Shown one piece after another: positions 27,001 through 36,550 of a DNA stretch of 64,000 nucleotides. The translations under genes were made by a program, and so were the position numbers. This DNA comes from Croceicoccus sediminis. Its GTDB lineage: Bacteria; Pseudomonadota; Alphaproteobacteria; Sphingomonadales; Sphingomonadaceae. The notes under the pieces were generated by a model. The model was given only the letters and a program-made list of their open reading frames with translations, did not search any database and was not told the DNA's origin. Where the stretch lies: the NCBI RefSeq assembly GCF_007570835.1, contig NZ_SUNC01000003.1, positions 310,001 through 374,000 of the forward strand, given 5' to 3'. Position 1 is the stretch's first letter. Every line of letters starts with the position of its first letter.

Positions 27001-28764
27001 TTATAGCTGCTCCGCGGCCTCTACGCCCAGGATGGCGAGACCATTGCGGATCACTTGCCCGACACGCTGCGCCAGATAGAGCCGTGCGCCGGAAAGCTCG
27101 GCATTGTCGGCCACCACGAAACGCTTGTCGAGACGGTCGTTGCCGATGTTCCAGTAGGAATGGAACGCAGCGGCCAGATCGCCGAGGAAAAAGGCGATGC
27201 GGTGCGGTTCGCGGGCGCGGGCGGCGGCTTCCACCTGGCGCGGGAACTGGGCCGCGACCTTGACGAGTTCCATTTCTTCCTCGCCCAGCAGGTCGAGGTG
27301 ATCACCGCTCGGCGCAAAGCCGGCATCCGCGCCCTTCTGCAGGGTCGAACAGATGCGCGCATGGGCATATTGCACGTAGAAAACCGGGTTGTCCTTCGAC
27401 GCCTCGACGACTTTCACGAAGTCGAAGTCCATCTGCGCCTCGGGCTTGCGGGTCAGCATCGTGAAACGCACGACGTCCTTGCCCACTTCCTCGACCATGT
27501 CGGCGATCGTCACGAAGTTGCCCGAACGCTTCGACATCTTGGCCGGCTCGCCATTGCGCAGCAGTTGCACCATCTGCACCAGCTTCACGTCGAAGGGCTT
27601 GGCCCCGCCTTCTTCACCCTCGGTCAGGGCGGCGACGGCGGCCTTGATACGCTTGACCGTACCGGCATGGTCCGCGCCCCAGATGTCGATCAGCGCGTCG
27701 GCACCTTGCGCCTTCTGGTAGTGATAGGCGAGGTCGGCGCCGAAATAAGTCCAGCTGCCGTCGCTCTTCTTGATTGGGCGGTCCTGGTCGTCGCCGAACT
27801 GCGTCGAACGGAACAGCGGCAGTTCCACCGGTTCCCAGTCTTCGGGTGTCTTGCCTTTGGGCGCTTCGAGAAGGCCGTCATAGACAAGGCCCTTCTCGCG
27901 CAGGAAAGCCTCTGCCGCCTCGGGCTTGCCCTCGGCCTGAAGCTCAGCCTCCGACGAGAACAGGTCGTGATGGATGCCCAGCATGGCAAGATCGGCGCGG
28001 ATCATGTCCATCATCGCGGCCACGGCGCGGGTGCGGAACAGGGTCAGCCACTCGCTCTCGGGCGCGGCGGCGTACTTGTCGCCGAATTCCTCGGCCAGCG
28101 CCTTGCCGATGGGGATCAGGTAGTCGCCGGGATAGAACCCTTCCGGGATCTCGCCAATATCCTCGCCCAGAGCCTCTCGATACCGCAAGTGGACTGAACG
28201 GGCGAGCGTCTGGACCTGCGCGCCCGCGTCGTTGACGTAGTATTCCTTGACGACGGCGAACCCTGCAAATTCCAGCAGGCCCGCCAGCGCATCGCCCACG
28301 ACCGCGCCGCGGCAATGGCCCATGTGCATCGGGCCGGTGGGATTGGCCGACACGTATTCGATGTTCACCGTCTGCCCCGCGCCCATCGCGCTGCGGCCAT
28401 AGGCATCGCCAAGATCGGCAATGGCGGCCAGTTCGTCGCGCCACGCACCATCGGCCAGCCGCATGTTGATGAAGCCGGGACCCGCGATCGACGCCTCGCT
28501 CACCGCAGGATGCTTCGACAATTCGGCGACCAGCGCATCTGCCAGGGCGCGGGGATTGGTCTTGGCGGGCTTTGCCAGGACCATCGCGGCGTTCGTCGCC
28601 AGGTCGCCATGCGAAGGATCGCGCGGCGGTTCGACCGCGACGTTGGCGCGGTTGAGATCGGCCGGCAGCGTGCCGGCAGAAACGAGCGCGTCGAGCGCGT
28701 TGTCGACGGCGCGCGTCATTGCGCCGTGAATGGTCTTGGTCTCGGACAAAACGGTATCGGTCAT
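27001..28764 (-). CDS. argS: arginyl-tRNA synthetase
   Basis: Class I synthetase that charges tRNA-Arg. 587 residues. The HIGH-type motif is HMGHCRG in ANPTGPMHMGHCRGAVVGD, and the KMSKS loop is KMSKRSGNFV. The N-terminal additional domain (about 1-110) and the DALR anticodon-binding domain (last about 120) are both present. First gene of the minus-strand run through tatC. Confidence 0.97.
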   Translation of the reverse strand: MTDTVLSETKTIHGAMTRAVDNALDALVSAGTLPADLNRANVAVEPPRDPSHGDLATNAAMVLAKPAKTNPRALADALVAELSKHPAVSEASIAGPGFINMRLADGAWRDELAAIADLGDAYGRSAMGAGQTVNIEYVSANPTGPMHMGHCRGAVVGDALAGLLEFAGFAVVKEYYVNDAGAQVQTLARSVHLRYREALGEDIGEIPEGFYPGDYLIPIGKALAEEFGDKYAAAPESEWLTLFRTRAVAAMMDMIRADLAMLGIHHDLFSSEAELQAEGKPEAAEAFLREKGLVYDGLLEAPKGKTPEDWEPVELPLFRSTQFGDDQDRPIKKSDGSWTYFGADLAYHYQKAQGADALIDIWGADHAGTVKRIKAAVAALTEGEEGGAKPFDVKLVQMVQLLRNGEPAKMSKRSGNFVTIADMVEEVGKDVVRFTMLTRKPEAQMDFDFVKVVEASKDNPVFYVQYAHARICSTLQKGADAGFAPSGDHLDLLGEEEMELVKVAAQFPRQVEAAARAREPHRIAFFLGDLAAAFHSYWNIGNDRLDKRFVVADNAELSGARLYLAQRVGQVIRNGLAILGVEAAEQL

Positions 28765-29147
28765 GGCCGCGCGCCTAGCCGAGTATGAGGCGGAGTGGAA
28801 GGTGGGATCGTTTGTTTGGGGTGTCCGAGCGGTAGAGCAGCGGATCGGTGGTTTTTGTTTGGCCTCAAGCGGCGGATTTTTTTGTTTAGTCCCTCAAGCG
28901 CCGGGCGGGGGTTATTAGTTTAGCCTCAAGCGCCGGCGGGGCCATCCGGCCCCTTGGCTAGCCTCGCACAAGCTCGGGCGCGCGTTCGCGCTTGCCGGTG
29001 TCGCTTCGCGCCCGGAATAGCACCATGCATCAGGAAAAGACCCGGGGCGCGCCAGCGACTCCCGCAAGGCCAAACGGCCGCCGCCGCTTATGCGGCGAAG
29101 CCAAGCCGGGCGGATGCCCGGCGCCCGGCGCTTGAGGGGCTAAAAAA
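28765..29147. repeat. gene-free block with a four-copy CTCAAGCGCCGG repeat after argS
   Basis: 383 bases with no credible gene. A motif close to GTTTAGYCCTCAAGCGCCGG occurs three times in direct orientation (starts 28857, 28884, 28918) and once inverted at 29122-29143. The last direct copy and the inverted copy flank about 190 bases rich in small GC palindromes. The inverted copy ends 5 bases before the stop codon of the following minus gene. It looks like a REP or degenerate MITE-type block and may also hold the ends of two transcription units. No transposase is visible. Confidence 0.65.
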
Positions 29148-29807
29148 TCACCTAGTGGCGTTATAGGCCAGCTGGTCTTCGGTCAGCTGAAAACCGATCA
29201 GCATCTCGAACGTTGCGCGCGCTACGGCGGCTTTCACTTCGGGATCGGCCAGCGGGTCGAGCGCTGCGTCGATGTCGCCTGCCTTGCGCTTGCGCGTGAT
29301 GCGTTCGCGCACTTCGGCGGGAAGCGTTGCGGCGGCGGCATCGACATAGGCACCGGCGCGTGCCGTGGTCGAGGCGCGGGTTTCACCGGCGGCAAAGTTC
29401 AGGCGGACGGTGCCGACGCGCTTCGACTGGACGGCGGTGCCGCCCTGAAGCACGGTGACGAAGTAGGGCAGTTCGACCGTGCGCGCGGCGCCTGCATCGC
29501 GGCGGGTGCCAAGGACGTCGAACGTCGCTTCGGAATAGACCTTTGCGCCGCTTTCGTCGCAGCTGGGGCGAACGTTGGTGATGACCGCCGTCACGTCGAG
29601 CGCGCCTTGCGTCTTCACACCCGGCTGGCTGAACAAGGTGACATCGCCGGTATAGTCGGGAACGCCGACGGCAGGACAAAGCGAGCGGACGGCGGTGATG
29701 CCCACACCCTGGTTGACGACGATGTCGCCTTCCGACTTGCAGGCACCCAGCGAAGCAGCGGCAAGGGCCAGCGTGATCGCGGCGGCGGGGCGAATACGGA
29801 AAGTCAT
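29148..29807 (-). CDS. putative lipoprotein of unknown function
   Basis: 219 residues with signal [20 protein letters not shown] and lipobox LGAC. The body ([20 protein letters not shown] at the start, then [20 protein letters not shown]) is mostly beta and resembles small sphingomonad envelope lipoproteins of unknown role. The start is chosen from the signal peptide; an upstream in-frame ATG at 29912 would hide it. Divergent from ispH. No function assigned. Confidence 0.75.
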   Translation of the reverse strand: MTFRIRPAAAITLALAAASLGACKSEGDIVVNQGVGITAVRSLCPAVGVPDYTGDVTLFSQPGVKTQGALDVTAVITNVRPSCDESGAKVYSEATFDVLGTRRDAGAARTVELPYFVTVLQGGTAVQSKRVGTVRLNFAAGETRASTTARAGAYVDAAAATLPAEVRERITRKRKAGDIDAALDPLADPEVKAAVARATFEMLIGFQLTEDQLAYNATR

Positions 29808-30017
29808 CGTCGGCAAGAACCCATCGTTGTGCAAATTCGAAGCAAATCGCGCGCCAGCCCTAGCCCGCACAGACCGGTTGGGCAATGCGCTGCGGCAATC
29901 TGGCCACGCCAATCCCCCTTTGCGTTAAGCTTCGAACCTTTCGCCAGCATTTACCGCGCCGCTTGTTTGGCCTCGACGCTTTACCTTGCCGCCCGGTGGG
30001 AGCTAAAGGGACACGCG

Positions 30018-30995
30018 ATGCCCAACCAACCGTCAAGCCATTCGGCTCCGCCCGCAAGCGACATCCCGCTGCGCCTGCTGATCGCCGCCCCGCGCGGGTT
30101 TTGCGCCGGGGTCGACCGCGCGATCGAGATCGTGGAACGTGCGCTCGATCGCTATGGCCCGCCGGTCTACGTGCGCCACGAAATCGTCCACAACCGTTTC
30201 GTGGTCGATTCGCTGAAGGCCAAGGGCGCGGTCTTTGTCGAGGAACTGGACGAAGTGCCCGACGGCGTGCCGGTCGTGTTTTCCGCGCACGGCGTGCCCA
30301 AATCGGTGCCTGCCGATGCGGAAGAACGCGGTCTCGATTATCTCGACGCCACGTGTCCGCTGGTCAGCAAGGTCCACCGCCAGGCCGAACGCCAGGTCGA
30401 ACACGACCGCCACATCCTGTTCATCGGCCACAAGGGCCATCCCGAAGTGATCGGCACGTTCGGACAGGTCCCCGAAGGCCGCATGACGCTGGTCGAAACG
30501 TTGGAGGACGTGGCGACGCTGGACATCCCCCAAGGAACCGGCCTTGCCTACCTTTCGCAGACCACGCTTTCGGTCGACGACACCCACGAAATCATCGAGG
30601 CGCTGACGCAGCGTTTCCCCGACATCGTCGCACCCAAGGCAGAGGACATCTGCTATGCCACCAGCAACCGGCAGGCCGCGGTAAAGGCGATCGCGGGCGA
30701 GTGTCAGCTGCTTCTCGTCATCGGGGCGCCCAATTCGTCCAATTCGCTGCGCCTTGTCGAAGTCGCCGAACGCCTGGGCTGCCCTGCAAAGCTGGTACAG
30801 CGCGGCTCGGAAATCGATCCGGCATGGCTCGACGGTATCGACACGATCGGCCTGACCGCCGGGGCTTCGGCCCCCGAGGTGCTGGTGCGCGAAGTGGTGG
30901 ACAGGCTCGCCAGCCTGCGCCCCCTGACCGAGGAAGTGGTCCGCACCGCGCAGGAGAGGATCACTTTCAAACTGCCCCGCCAGCTTCAGGACTGA
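30018..30995 (+). CDS. ispH: 4-hydroxy-3-methylbut-2-enyl diphosphate reductase
   Basis: Last step of the MEP isoprenoid pathway, making IPP and DMAPP. 325 residues. The three iron-sulfur cysteines are Cys29 ([10 protein letters not shown]), Cys113 (DATCPLV) and Cys212 (ICYATSNRQ), in the family spacing; HGVPKSVP is also conserved. An AAAGGG site precedes the ATG at 30018. First gene of ispH-thrB-rnhA. Confidence 0.96.
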   Translation: MPNQPSSHSAPPASDIPLRLLIAAPRGFCAGVDRAIEIVERALDRYGPPVYVRHEIVHNRFVVDSLKAKGAVFVEELDEVPDGVPVVFSAHGVPKSVPADAEERGLDYLDATCPLVSKVHRQAERQVEHDRHILFIGHKGHPEVIGTFGQVPEGRMTLVETLEDVATLDIPQGTGLAYLSQTTLSVDDTHEIIEALTQRFPDIVAPKAEDICYATSNRQAAVKAIAGECQLLLVIGAPNSSNSLRLVEVAERLGCPAKLVQRGSEIDPAWLDGIDTIGLTAGASAPEVLVREVVDRLASLRPLTEEVVRTAQERITFKLPRQLQD

Positions 30996-31001
30996 TCCGC
31001 C

Positions 31002-31985
31002 ATGGCCGTCTATACCCGCATCGGGGCCGAGGCGATGGACGCGTTGATCGCGCGTTTCGACGTCGGCACGCTGACCAGCGCCAAGGGCATTGCCGAGGGC
31101 GTGTCGAACAGCAACTGGATCATCGAGACGACGGGCAAAGACGGGGGCGGCGCGCGCTTCATCCTGACCGTCTATGAAGAACGGACCGAGGTTGAGGAAC
31201 TGCCCTTCTTCCTCAATCTTCTCGACCATCTGTCCGCCGCCGGATGCCCCGTGCCGCGCACGATCCACGACGTGGACGGCGCCCCTTTTCGCGAATTCGT
31301 GACCGACGATGGCGAAACCAAGCACTTGGCCCTGATCGAATTTCTGCCCGGTGTATCCGCCGACAACCCGTCACCGCAGCAGGCCGAGGCCGTGGGCCGC
31401 GCGCTGGCCGGTGTCCACCTGGCCGCGCTCGACTATCCGGCGCAGCGCAAGAACACGATGGGCCATGCCGCGTGGCGCGGGTTCGTCGCCGATTGCGAAG
31501 GCCGCTGGGGCGAGATCGACGATGCGCTGGAAGTCGTGCCCGCCGCGGTCGAGGACGTCATCACCCGCTGGCCGCGCGGATTGCCGCAATCGGTGATCCA
31601 TGCCGACCTGTTCCCCGACAACGTCCTGCTGGTCGGCGACAGGGTTTCGGGCCTGATCGACTTCTACTTCGCCTGCACCGGTCCGATGGCCTACGACATC
31701 GCCGTCACGCACGCGGCCTGGAGCTTTTCGAATGATGGCAAACGCCATGACCGCGCCGTGGGCGATGCCATCCTGCGCGGGTACGAGGCGGTTCGCCCGC
31801 TTTCGGACGAGGAACGCGCCGCGCTTCCCGTCATGGCGCAGGGCGCGGCGCTTCGTTTCCTGCTGACGCGTGCCTACGACTGGCTGTTCACCCCTGCCGA
31901 CGCGCTCGTGACAAAGAAGGACCCGCTGGCGTTCAAGCGGCGGCTGGATTTCTACATGCGGGAAGGCGCAGGGGCGTTTTCGTGA
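31002..31985 (+). CDS. thrB: homoserine kinase (APH-fold ThrB)
   Basis: Phosphorylates homoserine for threonine synthesis. 327 residues of the aminoglycoside-phosphotransferase fold, the alphaproteobacterial ThrB type. The catalytic Brenner motif is [11 protein letters not shown], followed by metal-binding [10 protein letters not shown]. It starts 6 bases after ispH; its stop overlaps the rnhA start. Confidence 0.93.
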   Translation: MAVYTRIGAEAMDALIARFDVGTLTSAKGIAEGVSNSNWIIETTGKDGGGARFILTVYEERTEVEELPFFLNLLDHLSAAGCPVPRTIHDVDGAPFREFVTDDGETKHLALIEFLPGVSADNPSPQQAEAVGRALAGVHLAALDYPAQRKNTMGHAAWRGFVADCEGRWGEIDDALEVVPAAVEDVITRWPRGLPQSVIHADLFPDNVLLVGDRVSGLIDFYFACTGPMAYDIAVTHAAWSFSNDGKRHDRAVGDAILRGYEAVRPLSDEERAALPVMAQGAALRFLLTRAYDWLFTPADALVTKKDPLAFKRRLDFYMREGAGAFS

Positions 31986-32422
31986 CGCGTATCGAGATTT
32001 TCACCGACGGTGCCTGCAAAGGCAATCCCGGCCCCGGCGGCTGGGGCGCGCTGCTGCGCATGGGCGAGACCGAGCGCGAGATTTCGGGGCGCGAGAAGAA
32101 CACGACCAACAACCGCATGGAACTGATGGCAGTTATCGAGGCGCTGCGCGCGCTGAAACGGCCGTGCGAAGTCGACCTGTTTACCGACAGCAAGTACGTG
32201 ATCGACGGGATCACCACCTGGGTGCACAGCTGGATCAAGCGCGGCTGGAAGACGGCGGCGAAAAAGCCGGTCCTCAATGACGACCTCTGGCGTGCCCTGC
32301 TGGAGGCATCGGCCCCGCACACGATCCGCTGGCATTGGGTAAAAGGCCATGCCGGTCATGTCGAGAACGAGCGTGTGGACGCGCTGGCCAGCGAGCAGGC
32401 GCTCTTGGCCAGCGCGTCCTGA
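31982..32422 (+). CDS. rnhA: ribonuclease HI
   Basis: Cleaves RNA in RNA-DNA hybrids. 146 residues. The catalytic acids Asp9, Glu47, Asp69 and Asp133 and His123 (KGHAGH) are all present. The start is GTG at 31982, overlapping the thrB stop by 4 bases (GTGA). Third gene of the ispH operon, as in many sphingomonads. Confidence 0.95.
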   Translation: MTRIEIFTDGACKGNPGPGGWGALLRMGETEREISGREKNTTNNRMELMAVIEALRALKRPCEVDLFTDSKYVIDGITTWVHSWIKRGWKTAAKKPVLNDDLWRALLEASAPHTIRWHWVKGHAGHVENERVDALASEQALLASAS

Positions 32423-32445
32423 ATTTCGCTTATTCGGCCACCACG

Positions 32446-32628
32446 TTATTCGACCGTGGTGTCGACCACTTCGGCGTTGGGGCCGTTCTTCAGGATCGAT
32501 TCGATCGCGTTCTTGGCGCTGGCCTTCGAGGAATAGCCCTCGGTCCAGAACATGGTTTCGCTGTTGTAGACGAAATAGGCGACGAACTCGCCCTTCTTGT
32601 TCTTACGGATTTCGAAACGATGCGCCAT
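32446..32628 (-). CDS. DUF1508 (YegP-like) small protein
   Basis: 60-residue single-repeat DUF1508 protein. Typical core: FEIRKNKKGEFVAYFVYNSE and the later TEGYSSKASAKNAIESI. The E. coli homologue has two repeats; this has one. A GGAAGGG site precedes the ATG at 32628. Function of the family is unknown. Convergent with rnhA. Confidence 0.88.
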   Translation of the reverse strand: MAHRFEIRKNKKGEFVAYFVYNSETMFWTEGYSSKASAKNAIESILKNGPNAEVVDTTVE

Positions 32629-32697
32629 TTGCGGCCCTTCCTCTGATTGTGCGGGCCCCGAACCTAACGCGCCACGAATGGGGCGCAACCCCGTAGC

Positions 32698-33795
32698 TTA
32701 GTCGAACCTGCCCGGCAGGTATGGCGCAGGCTCGATGCCGTCCGCCACCGGCGCTACCGCGCGGCCCAGCAATAAAGACGCGGCAAGCGCGGCGGCGGCA
32801 GGCGCGGTCTGGATGCCGAAGCCGCCCTGCCCCGCGCACCAGAAGAACCCTTCACGCACACTGTCGAAGCCATAGACCGGCAGCCTGTCGGGCGCGAAGC
32901 TGCGCAAGCCCGCCCACTTGCGCTCTACCACCTCGACTTTCCAGTCGACCGCGCGTTCCATCCGGTCGATCGCGATGGCGACGTCCAGTTCCTCCGGCGC
33001 GGCGTCGCAAGGCTCGCTCGGCGTCTCGTCATAGGGGGTGAGCCAGATGCGGCCGCTCTCGGGCTTGAAATAGAACTGCCCGTTGATGTCGAGCACCAGC
33101 GGCATGTCCGCCGGCACGGCAGGCGACGTGCGAAGTTGTGCAACCGTGCGGCGCAACGGCGTGATGCCGAGCGGGCGGGCCCCGGCGATGCGCGCGACCT
33201 CATCCGCCCAGGCCCCGGCGGCATTGACGATCGTGTCGCAGGCCAGCGTGCTGCCGTCCGCGAGCGAGAGCGTCCAGCCCGCGCCCACGCGCTCCGCCGC
33301 AATCAGGCCCGCCTTCGTCAGGAGCTCCGCCCCGGCCTTTTGCGCCAGCGACAGGTAATGGGCGTGAAGACCGGCCACGTCGATGTCGGAACATTCCGGC
33401 TCCCACGAAGCGCAGGTCCAGCCGGGCAGAAGGCCGGGCACACGCGCTTCCATCGCATCGCGCTCGAAGAACTCGATTCCCGCGCCAAGCTCGGCAAATT
33501 TGCGGACGAACGCCTCGACCTTGGGGCGATCCTCGTCGCGCCCGATGTTGAGCGCGCCGCGCCGCCCGAGAAAGCCGTGTTCGCGAAGGTAGGGTCCGGA
33601 CGCCGCCGTTAGCGGATAGACGCCCGGCCCGCCGTAAGTCTCTTCCCAGAACGCCGCCGAACGCCCCGTCGCGTGGTAACCGGGGCGGTCCTCCGCCTCC
33701 AGCACGACGACGCGCGCATGGGGCGCGATCATCGCGGCAAGGCTGGCCCCTGCCATACCCGCGCCGACGATGGCGATGTCGACTTGCGACCTCAT
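32698..33795 (-). CDS. FAD-dependent oxidoreductase (DAO family)
   Basis: 365-residue flavoprotein of the D-amino acid oxidase fold. The N-terminal dinucleotide-binding motif is IVGAGMAGASLAAM, followed by GYHATGRSAAFW. The C-terminal FAD motif region contains GFFWCAGQGGFGIQTAPAAA. It resembles glycine/D-amino acid dehydrogenases such as D-arginine dehydrogenase, but the substrate is not determinable. It overlaps the preceding hydrolase by 1 base (TGATG), so the two are translated together. Confidence 0.88.
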   Translation of the reverse strand: MRSQVDIAIVGAGMAGASLAAMIAPHARVVVLEAEDRPGYHATGRSAAFWEETYGGPGVYPLTAASGPYLREHGFLGRRGALNIGRDEDRPKVEAFVRKFAELGAGIEFFERDAMEARVPGLLPGWTCASWEPECSDIDVAGLHAHYLSLAQKAGAELLTKAGLIAAERVGAGWTLSLADGSTLACDTIVNAAGAWADEVARIAGARPLGITPLRRTVAQLRTSPAVPADMPLVLDINGQFYFKPESGRIWLTPYDETPSEPCDAAPEELDVAIAIDRMERAVDWKVEVVERKWAGLRSFAPDRLPVYGFDSVREGFFWCAGQGGFGIQTAPAAAALAASLLLGRAVAPVADGIEPAPYLPGRFD

Positions 33796-34760
33796 CACGC
33801 GTTCTCGTTCAGGAAGCGGGTGATCGTATCGAGCGCCTTGTCCCGCACCGGGTCCGCCTCGCGCAGGATTTCGTGCGCCGATTCGGAACCGAATTCCAGC
33901 AGCTGCGCATTGGGCAGCATCTTGGCCGCCTTGCGAATCGCACCAGGCGATACCAGCCGGTCGGCGCTGGTGGACAGGAGCAGGACGGGCAACGTCACGC
34001 GGGCAAGCGCCGGTGCATTCATCACCTTGCGCATCGAGATCAGCGACTGCTCCAACCAGCCCCAGCTTGCCGGTCCCATGACCAGTTCGGGCCGCGTTTC
34101 GCGCCACCAGCTCTCGTCCGCGTATCGCGTGTCGTCGTGAGTCAGCAGGTGCTGCCTGCCCGCCGGAAGCGCGCCGGGTTTCTCGCTCCACTTCCAGGCC
34201 GGACGGCGATGGTCGCCCATGGCAGAGCGTATCCGCCCGAACGCGCGCAGCAGCCAGTAGGGCAGCGGCACGCCGGCAAAGCCCAGCATCGGCGCGACCA
34301 GCACGGCAGCGGACGGATCGATCCTTTTTTCGACCAGCGCGCGCAGGACCAGGTGCCCGCCCATCGAATGCCCGACGATGACGCGCGGACCTTCGTGCGC
34401 GGTTTCCCACTGCGCCCAGAACGCGGCGAGATCCTCGACCCAGTGGGCGAAATCCTCGACATGGCCGGTCGTCTCGTCGAAGCCCAGCCGCCCGGACCCG
34501 GCCTGCCCGCGCCAGTCGAGCGCGGTGACTTTCCATCCCTGAAGATAGAAGTGCTGCAGCGTCTCGAGGTATTTTTCGTAGGCATCGCCGCGACCCGGCA
34601 TGAACAGCAGCGATCCGCGATGGTTGCCGCCACCGCCTGCGGGCCAGTCGATCCGGCGCAGGGTATGGCCGTCGGGCGCGTTCCACGTCGATTCGGTCGC
34701 GGCCTCTGGAATGGCGCGGCGCACATCGGCCGGTTGCTGGTCAGATGGCGTCCGGGTCAT
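33795..34760 (-). CDS. alpha/beta hydrolase, lysophospholipase-like
   Basis: 321 residues. The nucleophile elbow is GHSMGG (IVGHSMGGHLVLRAL) near the middle, with the catalytic His in ESAHEIL near the end and Asp in STSADRLVS. The family resembles monoacylglycerol lipase/lysophospholipase L2. Start 34760 is chosen over 34898 because the latter overlaps the cpaA leader. First gene of a two-gene unit with the FAD oxidoreductase. Confidence 0.87.
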   Translation of the reverse strand: MTRTPSDQQPADVRRAIPEAATESTWNAPDGHTLRRIDWPAGGGGNHRGSLLFMPGRGDAYEKYLETLQHFYLQGWKVTALDWRGQAGSGRLGFDETTGHVEDFAHWVEDLAAFWAQWETAHEGPRVIVGHSMGGHLVLRALVEKRIDPSAAVLVAPMLGFAGVPLPYWLLRAFGRIRSAMGDHRRPAWKWSEKPGALPAGRQHLLTHDDTRYADESWWRETRPELVMGPASWGWLEQSLISMRKVMNAPALARVTLPVLLLSTSADRLVSPGAIRKAAKMLPNAQLLEFGSESAHEILREADPVRDKALDTITRFLNENA

Positions 34761-34878
34761 CCCTTCGCGCCGTCCCCCGGCACCGAACCCTTCCGCTTGG
34801 TTACTGTTTGGTAAGCCATCCTGCCTAGACCGGCCCTCAGCAAGGTAAATTTTTCTCAACGCAGCGAAGGGCCTCGCA

Positions 34879-35394
34879 ATGGACGCCGCACTGGTCACTT
34901 ACGGACTGCTCGCCGGATTGGCAATCGCAGTGCTTTACGCCGCTTTCACCGACATCCGTTCGCGCAGGATCGCCAACCGGCTGACCTTTACCGTGGCGCT
35001 GTTCGCCCCCGTTTTCTGGTGGGCTTCGGGCCTGTCTTTGTGGCCGGGCGTTGCCGTGCAACTGGCGATGGCGGTGGGAATGTTCTTCTTCGGCGCGCTG
35101 ATGTTCCGCTTCGGCCAGATGGGCGGCGGGGACGTAAAGCTGCTGACCGCGATCGCACTGTGGCTGCCGCCGACCGCATTTTTCGTATTGATGCTGATGA
35201 TTTGCATCGTGAACGGCGTGCTTACCGTGTTCATGATCAAGCGCCACCGCAAGGCCCAGCGCGCCGGTAAGGCCCCGGAAAAGCTACAGATTCCCTACGG
35301 TGTCTCTGTCGCAGTGTGCATGCTTGCGCTGCTGGCCGTGATGTACGGCGCACCGCTTTCCGAAACGCTGACCACGAATTCCACGTGGTCTTGA
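34879..35394 (+). CDS. cpaA: Tad prepilin peptidase (CpaA/TadV, A24 family)
   Basis: Membrane aspartyl protease that cleaves Flp prepilin and pseudopilins. 171 residues, four to five membrane segments. The catalytic Asp residues are Asp25 (TDIRSRRIAN) and Asp85 in the GxGD-type motif GGGDVKLLTA. First gene of the Tad/Cpa locus. Confidence 0.93.
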   Translation: MDAALVTYGLLAGLAIAVLYAAFTDIRSRRIANRLTFTVALFAPVFWWASGLSLWPGVAVQLAMAVGMFFFGALMFRFGQMGGGDVKLLTAIALWLPPTAFFVLMLMICIVNGVLTVFMIKRHRKAQRAGKAPEKLQIPYGVSVAVCMLALLAVMYGAPLSETLTTNSTWS

Positions 35395-35407
35395 CCTGAT
35401 TTTAACC
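35391..35407 (+). promoter_or_regulatory. CtrA-type binding site upstream of cpaB
   Basis: TTGA-N7-TTAACC, one mismatch from the consensus TTAA-N7-TTAAC; the downstream half also reads TTAACCAT. It lies at the end of cpaA, 89 bases before cpaB. CtrA control of cpa pilus genes is established in Caulobacter; here it is inferred. Confidence 0.55.
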
Positions 35408-35495
35408 ATTGCCCGCGAGTCTGGCGGGACAACGCAGGTGTGCCGAAAGAATCAACAGGCCACTGGCAGGACATGACGAAGGGGCGACTTGAGCC

Positions 35496-36488
35496 ATGGA
35501 CAAGAAGAAGATGATATTGCTGGTTGTCGCGCTGGTCGTGGCGGTAGGTACCGCCCTGATGGCACGCTCCATGTTCGCTGGCAGCGCAACCCCGAAGGTC
35601 GCTGCCGCCACCGCCGAGCCGGAAGGCCCGCGCGTCCTGGTTGCTACTCGCAAGATGCCGATCGGAACGATCATCACGGCCGATGCGCTGCAGTTCAAGC
35701 TGTGGCCCAAGGAAATGGTGCAGGACGCCTACTTCGTCGAAGGCAGCGCCGACATGAACCAGCTGCTTGGTACGGTTTCGCGCTTCCCCATCACGGCGGG
35801 CCAGCCCGTCACGCAGGGCGCGCTCGTCATGCCGGGTGACCGCGGGTTCCTTGCCGCGGCGCTTGGCCCGGGCATGCGTGCCGTCACCATCCCGGTTTCG
35901 GCCAAGACCGGCGTCGCCGGCTTCATCTTTCCCGGTGACCGCGTCGATCTCCTGCTGACCCAGGCCGTCGGCGGCCGCGGCCAGGAAGCGTTCTCCGCAG
36001 CCGAAACGGTTCTGCGCAACCTGCGCGTGCTTGCCACCGACCAGCGCACCGACAGCAACGTCGTGGACGGCAAGACGACCGTGACCAAGACCAGCCTCGT
36101 CACGATCGAAGCCACGCCGCGTATCGCCGAAAAGATCGCCGTCGCCCAGAAGCTGGGTTCGCTGAGCCTGGCCCTGCGCCCGCTCGCCGACACCCGCGCC
36201 GAACTCGACCGTGCCATCGCCCGCGGCGAAGTGGTCGTCCCCGAAGGCGCCACGGCCGAGGAAGAGGAAGAAATCCTGCGCCTGGCCATGAACAAGCCGC
36301 AGGAAGGTCGCACGACCTATCAGACCGGCGGCGACGTCTCGCGCTTCCAGTCGCGCTTCGGCGGCCCGGTTTCGAAGGCTCCCGCCATCGCCATCAGCAA
36401 GTCTGACGGGCCGAGCAACATGCCCACCGGTCCGGTCGTCCGGATCAGCCGCGGCTCCAGCACCCAGGCCGTCACGGTCGCCCGCTAA
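35496..36488 (+). CDS. cpaB: Flp pilus assembly protein CpaB (RcpC)
   Basis: 330 residues. An N-terminal membrane helix (MILLVVALVVAVGTALMA) is followed by a SAF/beta-clip domain (about 45-110, RVLVATRKMPIGTIITADAL) and the Flp-specific RcpC domain (GLMRAVTIPV-like FGMRAVTIPVSAKTG region, here AALGPGMRAVTIPV). The tail is Glu- and Ser-rich. It acts as an inner-membrane/periplasmic assembly factor for the Tad secretin. Confidence 0.93.
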   Translation: MDKKKMILLVVALVVAVGTALMARSMFAGSATPKVAAATAEPEGPRVLVATRKMPIGTIITADALQFKLWPKEMVQDAYFVEGSADMNQLLGTVSRFPITAGQPVTQGALVMPGDRGFLAAALGPGMRAVTIPVSAKTGVAGFIFPGDRVDLLLTQAVGGRGQEAFSAAETVLRNLRVLATDQRTDSNVVDGKTTVTKTSLVTIEATPRIAEKIAVAQKLGSLSLALRPLADTRAELDRAIARGEVVVPEGATAEEEEEILRLAMNKPQEGRTTYQTGGDVSRFQSRFGGPVSKAPAIAISKSDGPSNMPTGPVVRISRGSSTQAVTVAR

Positions 36489-36550
36489 GCCCACCCGAGA
36501 AGGACAAGCGGACCATGATCAAGAGCAATCATTCCCAGGGGGGAACCAAG

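Noticed and set aside
28818-28845. tRNA-like D-arm string GAGCGGTAGAGCA
   Set aside because: No T-loop, anticodon arm or acceptor stem follows; the surrounding sequence is the repeat block.
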